This document shows, one piece after another, positions 8,277 through 15,594 of a stretch of 15,924 nt of DNA. The stretch comes from a candidate division TA06 bacterium SM23_40. GTDB lineage: Bacteria > LJUI01 > SM1-40. The DNA lies in contig LJUI01000092.1 in NCBI GenBank assembly GCA_001303705.1, positions 1 through 15,924 of the forward strand, in the 5' to 3' direction. Numbering within the stretch: position 1 is the first letter of the stretch; each line of letters opens with the position of its first letter. A program made the position numbers and the translations under genes. The notes beneath the pieces are model-generated. The model made no database searches, was not told where the DNA came from, and worked only from the letters and a program-made list of their open reading frames with translations.

Positions 8277-9743
8277 CTATCTCAGCAACACCATCCGCTT
8301 CGTCTCGCTGAAGTCACCGGCCTCGAGACGATAGAAGTAGATCCCGCTAGCCACCTCGCGCCCGCGCGCGTCTAGCCCATCCCATAGGAGCTCATGTACG
8401 CCAGCATGCATCTTCCCGGATGTCAACTCGCGGACGACAGCTCCTCGTGCGTCATAGAGCGTCACCTTGACCGGCTGCGCGCTCGGCAGCGCGAATCGAA
8501 TTGCTGTCGTCGCCCGGAACGGATTCGGACGGTTCTGCATAAGTGCAAAGGCGCCGGGATGCGGTTCCTCACGAGGCTCCTCAGTGACCTGCACAAGTCC
8601 CTCGGCGTCCGTCTTGATCAGATAGACGTCGTCTCCACCCGCGCCAAACGATGCGGTGTATCCGGCAACGACATACCCCCCATCGCTCGTTACATCAATG
8701 GAGCGGGCATAGTCATCATCCGCGCCGCCGTACGTCCGCGTCCAGACCGTGTCTCCCGAAGCGTCCGTCTTGATCAGATAGACGTCGTACCCGCCCGCAC
8801 CAAACGAAGCGGTGTATCCGGCAATGACATACCCCCCATCGCCCGTCTCTTCAACCGAATAGCCATATTCATCATCTGAGCCGCCATAGGTCCGTGTCCA
8901 AGCGGTATCACCAGTTGCGTCGGTCTTGATCACATAGATGTCGTACCCGCCCGAGCCAAACGATTCGCTGAATCCTGCCATCACATACCCACCGTCGCTC
9001 GTCTGTCTGACCCAACGGTCCTCCTCATGATCTTGGCCGCCATAGGTGCGCGTCCAGACCGTGTCTCCTGAGGCGTCAACTTTGAGCAGGTAGACGTCCA
9101 ACCCGCCCGCACCGAACGAGGCAGCCCATGCTCCGACGATGTATCCACCGTCGCTCGTCTGGTCAACCGAACGGCCATACTCCTCATCCCCGCCGCCATA
9201 GGTGCGCGTCCAGACCGTCTCCCCCGACGCGCCAGTCTTCACCAGATACACATCCTTGGGTGCGCCACCGTATGGTTGGAACTCACCCACAATGATATAC
9301 CCACCATCGCTCGTCTGGTCAACCGAACGGCCATGATCATAATCCGGACCACCGTAGGTGCGCGTCCAGATCGTGTCTCCAGAACTGTCGGTCTTGATCA
9401 GATAGACATCGTCCCCGCCAGCACCAAACGAACCGGTGTATCCTCCGATGATATATCCATCATCATCCGTCTCCTCAGCCGAATAGCCCCAATCCCAATT
9501 TGAACCGCCATAGGTGCGCGTCCAGACCGTGTCTCCTGAAATGTCCGTCTTGATCAGATAGGCGTCGCTCTGGCCACCAGCGTACGGTTCGGCCCCTCCC
9601 GCGATGATATACCCTCCATCGCTCGTCTCCTCTACCGAATACCCCCACTCCCCAAATGCGCTGCCATAGGTGCGTTCGAAGGTGATCTGGGCGTCCGCGG
9701 TCAGCGGAACAAGCAAAGCCACCACAACCAGCAATGTTCTCAT
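8277..9743 (-). CDS. Secreted seven-repeat propeller-like protein with C-terminal sorting-like domain (D)
   Basis: 488 residues; the ATG is preceded by GGAGG 5 nt upstream and followed by the signal peptide [18 protein letters not shown], cut before QITFERTYG. Residues 19 to about 390 contain seven repeats of about 52 residues with the pattern [46 protein letters not shown]. The last repeat lacks its final WTRTYGG strand while the mature N-terminus supplies an unpaired FERTYG strand, as in closed beta-propellers; a seven-bladed propeller is therefore inferred. About 403-488 is the FlgD-Ig/type IX-like domain ([36 protein letters not shown]). It begins 12 bp after the beta-barrel gene E, which suggests translational coupling. 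Ligand and role are unknown. Signal peptide and architecture are nearly the same as in the gene at 13358-15388. Confidence 0.9.
   Translation of the reverse strand: [488 protein letters not shown]
8590..9689 (-). repeat. Seven 156-bp in-frame tandem repeats inside D
   Basis: Each unit encodes about 52 residues and the DNA itself is strongly conserved (for example 'GTCTTGATCAGATAGACGTC' and 'CGTCCAGACCGTGTCTCC' recur). The repeats could allow copy-number change by recombination or slippage. Confidence 0.85.
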
Positions 9744-9755
9744 GGCTCCCTCCCC

Positions 9756-11447
9756 CTATGCTCTGTACCTCCTCGTCGCACACATGTACCGCACCAGGAC
9801 CGTGTACTCCCTGTTGCCGTGCTCGCGGACCTTCCAGGTGCAGATAACCAAGGAGTAGTGTGCAACACTTCCCCAAGAATCAGCCGAAGCCTGTGCACAA
9901 CTGGCTCGCCTGCAGCCAGCCCTTCCCGCAGACCGGACGAGCAGGGTGCCTCCGCGCACCTTCGAGTCACTCCTGTCGATCCCGGCGTCGCCTCCCCCAC
10001 TGGCTCCGTCGTCGTCGCCCGTCTTGTCGGTATCGGCCCGACCAGCGCCCCGTACCGGTATGAACTGGGCCACCGCGCCGTCGAGGCGGAGTGGTCCGAC
10101 GTCAACTGCGGCCCCGACACAGGGGACGAAGATCGAGGTGTTCTCGAGCTCGAGGGTCATCTCTATTTCGTCCCTCCTCCCCAATCCGAGAAACGCGGGC
10201 TCCCATGAGTCGAGCGATAGCTCGCCATCCACCGACAGAAACCGCAGTCCCCCCCGAAGCACAGCAAAATCCGCGATATCCCGTTCACCGCCGAAATGGA
10301 GGCTCGTCAGACTGAGACTGCCCTCGCTCTCGATCCTCTGCCGCACACCGAGCAGGTCGATGAATCCCGTTGTGAAGGGCCATGCCTCGAGTGACCCATT
10401 CACGTGACCCTCGTATCTTGTGTGGGAAACGTCGGCGTAGCAGCGACTCCGCCTGAACGGGCGGAACCTGACTCCTGCTGCCCACTCGAGCGACTCCAGG
10501 TCGACCTGCCCCTGGCAGAAGCGTGTGCCATGCTCCGAGACACCGCCCTGTACTCTGCTATCACTGTCGCCGAAATGGAACGAGAACTCAGCGTCCTCGC
10601 CAAGTTCCCGGCTGATCGACAGGCGCCTGGCACGCGTCGTCGCGATCCCATCGACGAAGTAGGTGCGGCTCTGCTCTGCCGGCGCGTGGCGAAACATGTC
10701 CCGCCCTGCATGTTCTTCGAGCTCGATGGCGAGGTTTGGACTCGGAGCCAGCATGAGCTTGACACCGTAGTTCGCCCCATATCCACGCACGGGCAGGCCC
10801 ACTCGTTCCTTGCCGTACTCAACTCGCAGCGAGTGGGCTGAGCGTCGGCCGCTGGCGGAGATGGCGACAGAGACCGCACGATCCCCGGCAAGCGCCAGCG
10901 CCACACGATAACTCGGCCGATACCCGCTGCTCTCGTCTAGCCACAGGCCCGCCGCGACATCGATGAGTGACGTGGGGCGAAGACCATACGACACGCTCAG
11001 TGCCTGATATCTCGCCCGGTAGCGTTCCACATTGGCCGCGTCTCCCGGGCCCGCGAGCGCGAACTCGAGCACGTCATCGCGCCGGGATACGGCGAGCCCG
11101 ATTCCTCCCGGGAAGGAGCCGAGGGCGACGGGCACCCTGACTGTGAAGCCGCCACTCTCATGCCCGATCTGAAGAAAGGGATCGGATCGCCGTGCCACAT
11201 CCTCGACCCTGCCCGTGAGCACAACCTCGCCGCCCTGCACGCGGGGTACTGCGAGCAGATAGTTCAACTCCCGGGATGGCTCGGCACGGGTGACGAACGG
11301 CCAGCCGCCGATCCCGATCTCCTCGACCCCGCCGGGCACGAGGGTGTCCAGAATGAGCTGAGCCCTAGCGCTGTTCAGTCCGGGCGGACCTGCCAGTACG
11401 GCGACAGCGAGAAAGAGAAGCCACGCCCTCCTGGCACAAGCGATCAT
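9756..11447 (-). CDS. Putative outer-membrane beta-barrel protein (E)
   Basis: The start chosen is the ATG at 11447, which opens a signal peptide (MIACARRAWLLFLAVAVLAG, then PPGLNSARA before QLILDTLVPGG); this gives 563 residues. The frame is open further upstream through a repeat array to ATG 11849, which has GGAGGAG 8 nt before it, and to a GTG at 11936, so a longer N-terminus is possible. The mature part has many alternating hydrophobic strands and turns (FTVRVPVALGSFPGGIGLAV, RYQALSVSYGLRP, LIDVAAGLWLDES, GVKLMLAPSPNLAIELEEHA, LRLDGAVAQFIPVRG), typical of an outer-membrane barrel; no specific family is recognised. The last ~95 residues are different: Asp/Gly-rich (DTDKTGDDDGASGGGDAG), then Arg/Ser-rich. 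The stop lies only 12 bp from the next start, which supports the stop as real. Between a TPR lipoprotein and two sorting-tail proteins, it may serve their export or anchoring; this is inference. Confidence 0.7.
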   Translation of the reverse strand: MIACARRAWLLFLAVAVLAGPPGLNSARAQLILDTLVPGGVEEIGIGGWPFVTRAEPSRELNYLLAVPRVQGGEVVLTGRVEDVARRSDPFLQIGHESGGFTVRVPVALGSFPGGIGLAVSRRDDVLEFALAGPGDAANVERYRARYQALSVSYGLRPTSLIDVAAGLWLDESSGYRPSYRVALALAGDRAVSVAISASGRRSAHSLRVEYGKERVGLPVRGYGANYGVKLMLAPSPNLAIELEEHAGRDMFRHAPAEQSRTYFVDGIATTRARRLSISRELGEDAEFSFHFGDSDSRVQGGVSEHGTRFCQGQVDLESLEWAAGVRFRPFRRSRCYADVSHTRYEGHVNGSLEAWPFTTGFIDLLGVRQRIESEGSLSLTSLHFGGERDIADFAVLRGGLRFLSVDGELSLDSWEPAFLGLGRRDEIEMTLELENTSIFVPCVGAAVDVGPLRLDGAVAQFIPVRGAGRADTDKTGDDDGASGGGDAGIDRSDSKVRGGTLLVRSAGRAGCRRASCAQASADSWGSVAHYSLVICTWKVREHGNREYTVLVRYMCATRRYRA

Positions 11448-11800
11448 CGGTCCTGCGCTCCGGGTAGGTCTCTGCCCACTCCCCCGAGCAGACATCCTTC
11501 CTGCGCTCCAGGTGGATCCCCGCCCACTGCCCGGCGTCGGTCTCCGCCCGCTGCCCGGACCGAACATCCCTCCTGCGCTCCGGACGGATCTCTGCCCGCT
11601 ACTCTGAGGAGATATCGGTCTTGCGCTCCACCTGGATTTCCATCCGCTGCCCAAAGAGCATATCCGCCCTGCGCTCCGGGCGGACCTCTGCCTGCAGCCC
11701 GGGGTTAATCTCTGCCCTCTGCCGGTGGTGAATCTCTGCCCTCTACGGGCGGTGAACCTCCGTCCTCTACCGAGAGCGGATCCCCGTCCTGTGTGCGGAA
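11448..11800. repeat. Array of about 15 exact-phase 24-bp tandem repeats upstream of E
   Basis: A C-rich motif (plus strand TCCTGCGCTC or CCCGCTGCCC, or variants) recurs every 24 bp at 11451, 11475, 11499 and so on to 11787, with no insertion or deletion. Two sub-types often alternate, giving 48-bp super-units. Read on the minus strand in the frame of E it encodes Gly/Ser/Arg-rich octads (such as GRGQRFTT, GSGQRPTR). The right-hand unit of the transcript supplies the GGAG and ATG of E itself, and other units carry the same GGAGCGCAGGAxxGATG pattern. It fills most of the 469-bp stretch between E and F. Coding or leader status is unresolved. Confidence 0.85.
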
Positions 11801-11916
11801 CAATTCCCAGCGGAAGCATGTTCGCAACAGCCACCCGTCTCGATGGCATCGTTCCCGCTCCTCCGGTCCTCTGCGCAGCACCGAGTGAAAATGCGTATCG
11901 CCTTCGCAGATCCTTC

Positions 11917-13080
11917 TCACAGACCGAATATCTCACGGAGCCTCTCGTTCGTCATGCCCGGCAGAATCCCGTTGAAGGTGGGATCGGAGAATGTGATCGG
12001 CTCGTCGAGTATCGGCATTCCCTCCTCGAAGTGATAGTCGGGCAACTTCTCTTTCCAATCCTGGATCGGATTGAGGAACAGCTGGCCGAGATAGACGCTG
12101 ACTGTGGGCTCGCCCGGCTGTTCCCACGGGATCTCGACGTCGATTGGGCTGTTCAGGGTCGCCTCGAGATCGTCGAGTAGTTCCCGGGCCAGCTCCAAGT
12201 TCGGATCGTTGGGATCGCTTACTGTCGTCAAATCATCAGATTGGTCGTCCGTCTCGGCAAGGATCGCATCGAGCCCATCCTCTGCGTGGACGACCGCTGA
12301 CAGGAGATCATCCCGTGCAGCAGTCAGGTAGCTCCAGCCCTCCGGGTAGAGCGTCAGGAAGCTCGACCCGGTGCCGAGCAGCGTCTCCCACGATGGATTC
12401 TCGTAGTCATCTACATCGAAGTCATAGGAGATGAGAAAGTAGATCGCCGCTCTCGCTGCCTCGAGCCCGGCATGGGCGAGGTAGATGTCGCCGAGATCGA
12501 CCTCTATGTTCTCCGGTTCGCCTGTCATCCCCGGCGTGAGGATGAACTGGAACGACGGATTGGCCTCGAGGACCTGGAACCGCGCCATGACATAGGCGAA
12601 TACCGGCAGGACGTTATCCCTCAGCAACTCCTGCATCTCGCTCATGGGCGGAGGCTGTTGTATCGCGCCACTCGTCATTCGTAGCACTCCACCGAAGAAG
12701 ACGAGTGTCGAGGGAGACAGGGTGGCATCACCAAGCAGGCCGGGTGACGGTGGGGGGACGGGCTCGAACTCGAAGAATTCGATCCAGGCCTGGATCGCTT
12801 CCGCTAACTCGGGGTCCTCGTACATCACCAACGCCTCGGTCACTCCGGCACCGAACTGAGCATCGAGATTCTGTGGATCGAGGCTTATAGCCTGTTTGTA
12901 CAGCGCATTCGCCCCTGCATAGTCGTCCTGCTCCACAAGTCCATTCGCCTGGGCGACCAGCTCCTCCGCGGTTAGGCCGTCGCCATCCCCGCCGGTAGGC
13001 TCCTCACTTGCACACCCGGCAAGGCACAGCGCCGCCACCAGTGCCAGCAAGACTGCTACACTACTCCAGTCTCTCCTCAT
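11917..13080 (-). CDS. TPR-containing lipoprotein (F)
   Basis: The frame is open from a GTG at 13155, but the ATG at 13080 is chosen because AGGAGG lies 7 nt before it and a lipoprotein signal peptide starts there: MRRDWSSVAVLLALVAALCLAGC with lipobox LAGC and Cys at residue 23 (387 residues in all). Ala follows the Cys, not Asp, so outer-membrane sorting is expected if E. coli-like rules hold. An acidic Gly linker is followed at about residues 35-85 by a TPR-like helix pair (AEELVAQANGLVEQDDYAGA, then ALYKQAISLDPQNLDAQFGA). The rest is mostly helical, acidic and of no recognised family, ending DPTFNGILPGMTNERLREIF. As TPRs bind proteins, a scaffold or assembly role at the outer membrane with the adjacent barrel E is plausible. 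It is the first gene of the probable F-E-D-C operon. Confidence 0.85.
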   Translation of the reverse strand: MRRDWSSVAVLLALVAALCLAGCASEEPTGGDGDGLTAEELVAQANGLVEQDDYAGANALYKQAISLDPQNLDAQFGAGVTEALVMYEDPELAEAIQAWIEFFEFEPVPPPSPGLLGDATLSPSTLVFFGGVLRMTSGAIQQPPPMSEMQELLRDNVLPVFAYVMARFQVLEANPSFQFILTPGMTGEPENIEVDLGDIYLAHAGLEAARAAIYFLISYDFDVDDYENPSWETLLGTGSSFLTLYPEGWSYLTAARDDLLSAVVHAEDGLDAILAETDDQSDDLTTVSDPNDPNLELARELLDDLEATLNSPIDVEIPWEQPGEPTVSVYLGQLFLNPIQDWKEKLPDYHFEEGMPILDEPITFSDPTFNGILPGMTNERLREIFGL

Positions 13081-13232
13081 GGTTCGTCCTCCTCCTGCCA
13101 GAAGGTTCTCACCGGCCCAGGGATCCCGCCGTGCACGCGTAACCGGCGCCTGCACGCGGCCCTGCGAGGCTCGCCTAGTGCACCGCCCTCACGTCCACGC
13201 AGCTCATCCCTCGCCCCACACACGCTATAGAG

Positions 13233-13262
13233 CAGACGCCAGAGGAAAACCTCAGACGTCTG
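13233..13262. other. Imperfect hairpin in the leader region of F
   Basis: CAGACG (13233-13238) pairs with CGTCTG (13257-13262) and the inner GAGG/CCTC also pairs around an AAAA (TTTT on the minus strand) loop. It lies about 155 nt before the F start in the 277-bp gap after G. No convincing promoter was found there; a TATAG on the minus strand just downstream lacks a good -35. Confidence 0.35.
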
Positions 13263-13357
13263 TCATCTCCGCTATTGTCTTTCCATAATCGCCTCGCCCT
13301 CACATCAGCCAACAAGTCCCATCGAACCTCGTGACCGCTGGACCAGACGCAACAACA

Positions 13358-15388
13358 CTATCGCAACAACACCATCCTCCTCGTCTCTCTGAACTCGCCG
13401 GCCTCGAGGTGGCAGAAGTACACGCCGCTCGCCACCGCATGCCCCCGACCGTCGCGTCCATCCCACACTACCTGGTGCACACCGGCCGCAACTGTCTCGT
13501 CGACAAGCTCGCGCACCAGCGCACCACGGATGTCATAGATCGCCAGCGCGACCCGGCACTTCGCCTTCAGGGAATAATGGACAGTTGTCTGGGCTCCAAA
13601 CGGATTGGGACGGTTCTGCGCGAGGTACTGCGCGAGCGGACGCGATTCGTCTTCGTCATCGCCCACCCCGACCACATCCGTGACCGTTATGTCCGTCTGC
13701 TCACTATCTGCCAGGGCCGGGCTCCCGTAGTCCGTGCCGATGAACGTCACGGTATACAGCCCGGCTTGCTGGTAGGTGGGCGTCCACTCGAAAACGCCGC
13801 TCACCGAATCGAGCGTCGCCCCCGTCGGCAGATCAGGTGAGGCAAACCAAACACTGTCGAGGTCTGGATCGCTGGCCTCCAGAGTGAAGGTCAGATACTG
13901 ATTCTCTGCCACGGTTGTATCGGGTTGATCGAGCAGATCAGGCGGGCGATTCACATTACCTACAGTGATGTCGGTCTGCTCGGTGTCCGCAAGGGCCGGC
14001 TCGCCGACGTCTGTCGCGATGAACGTCACCGTATGGAGACCGGCCTGCTGGTAGGTGGGCGTCCATTCGAAGATACCGCTCACAGAGTCGAGCATCGCCC
14101 CTGTGGGCAGATCGGGAGAGGCAAACCAGATACTGTCACCATCTGGATCGGTCGCCTCCAGTGTGAACGTCAGGTAGAGGTTTTCGGCTATTGTCGTGTC
14201 GGGCTGATCCACAAGATCCGGTGCATGATTCACACCCACGAGCCCATCCGCGTCGGTCTTGATCAGATATACATCGTACGCGCCTGCGCCGGACGATGTG
14301 GTGAATCCAGTGATGATATATCCCCCGTCGGCCGTCTGCTTTACTGAACGTCCTCTCTCATAGTCTGGGCCGCCGTACGTGCGCGTCCACAGCGTATCAC
14401 CCGATCCGTTAGTCTTGATCAGATACACGTCGTCGTAGCCGGCGCCGAAGGAATCGGTGTATCCAGCGATGATGTATCCGCCACCGGCCGTCCAGTCAAC
14501 TGAACGACCAAAATCATCGGACGAGCCGCCGAACGTTCTCGTCCTGATCGTATCTCCCGCTCCGTCAGTCTTGATCAGATATACATCCGAGTTGCCTGCA
14601 CCGAACGAATAGGTGTATCCGGCGATGATGTATCCACCGTCGGCCGTCTGCTGTACCGAATGGCCAAAGTCCCACTCTGAGCCGCCGAACGTCCTCGTCC
14701 ACGCCGTATCGCCGGCCGCGTCAGTCTTGATAAGGTAGACATCTGCAAGGCCTGCCCCAAACGACCAGGTGTGTCCAGCGATGATGTATCCACCGTCGGC
14801 CGTCTGCTCAACCGAACGCCCAAAGTCATCTGATGGACCGCCGAAGGTCCGCGTCCAGGCCGTATCACCAACTGAGTCAGTCTTGATCAGATATACATCG
14901 ATCCCGCCGACGCCGTATGAAGCTGTGTATCCGGCGATGATGTATCCGCCGTCGGCCGTCTGCTGCACGGAATAACCATAATCATCGGACGGACCGCCGT
15001 AGGTGCGTGTCCCGACCGTATCGCCCGCTCCGTCAGTCTTAATCAGATACACATCCGGTCCGCCTGCACCAAAGGAACCGGTGTATCCAGTGACGACGTA
15101 TCCACCGTCGCTCGTCTGCGCCACTGAATACCCATCGTCGTAGCCCGGCCCGCCGAACATGCGCGTCCACAGCGTGTCGCCCACCTCGTCCGTCCTGATC
15201 AGATAGACATCTGTAAGGCTTGCGCCGAACGAGTAGGTGTATCCGACGATGATGTATCCGCCATCGTTCGTCTGCGTTACCGAATACCCATCATCATCGA
15301 AAAAACCGCCGTAGGTGCGCTCGAACGATATCTGGGCACCAGCGGTCAGCGGTATCAGCAACGCCAGCAGAACCAGCAACGCTCTCAT
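13358..15388 (-). CDS. Secreted seven-repeat propeller-like protein with two Ig-like modules and C-terminal sorting-like domain (G)
   Basis: 676 residues. GGAG lies 6 nt before the ATG and the signal peptide [18 protein letters not shown] precedes [10 protein letters not shown], nearly identical to that of the gene at 8277-9743. Residues 19 to about 387 hold seven 52-residue repeats ([45 protein letters not shown]), again with a lone N-terminal strand that could close a seven-bladed propeller. In repeats 2 and 5 the conserved Trp is Gly ([10 protein letters not shown]) and Arg ([10 protein letters not shown]). About 388-573 are two Ig/cadherin-like modules ([33 protein letters not shown]). 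About 593-676 is the FlgD-Ig/type IX-like domain ([28 protein letters not shown], ending ETRRMVLLR). It is probably a surface or secreted binding protein. It is separated by 206 bp from the preceding gene and 277 bp from the next, so it may be its own transcript. Confidence 0.9.
   Translation of the reverse strand: [676 protein letters not shown]
13672..14236 (-). repeat. Two in-frame Ig/cadherin-like modules (about 282 bp each) inside G
   Basis: The boundary encoding 'EQTDITV' recurs near 13680 and 13960. The second protein module plus its linker (TDVVGV, then an acidic stretch, then [10 protein letters not shown]) closely matches the third module and linker of the protein encoded at 775-2979. 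Confidence 0.75.
14240..15334 (-). repeat. Seven 156-bp in-frame tandem repeats inside G
   Basis: The plus strand shows 'GTCTTGATCAGATATACATC' and 'GATGATGTATCCGCCGTCGG' or close variants at 156-bp intervals. Units match those at 8590-9689 in length and pattern, showing a common origin. Confidence 0.85.
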
Positions 15389-15594
15389 ATTTCACTCCGC
15401 CTTGAGTTGTGGATTCTTCATCACGCGCGACTGCCGGACCAAGACGACACGCCCGGTTTCGGCGCGATCGCAGGACGATACAGCAAGTGAGGCGATCTGC
15501 CGCCATAGACGCCGAGTCATGCTCCCCTTCGAAGGGCTCCTCGCTCCTGCGCGATCACCAGAGTGCGCGATCCGGTCACGTCCCCGAGGATTTC

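Noticed and set aside
6902-8311. 469-codon plus-strand open frame
   Set aside because: It is the complement of gene C, whose minus-strand frame has signal peptide, beta-helix and FlgD-like tail. The plus frame shows no recognisable feature.
8590-9689. Regular repeats suggesting CRISPR
   Set aside because: The 156-bp units are coding in frame throughout, there are no short identical repeats with unique spacers, and no cas genes are present.
11448-11800. 24-bp array as a CRISPR or origin iteron array
   Set aside because: Units are directly adjacent without spacers and are too diverged for CRISPR. No replication initiator gene or AT-rich region is nearby.
11448-11936. GTG start at 11936 for the beta-barrel gene
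   Set aside because: It would overlap the end of the lipoprotein gene, has no good ribosome-binding site, and the next 29 residues have no protein-like character; ATG 11849 or 11447 is better.
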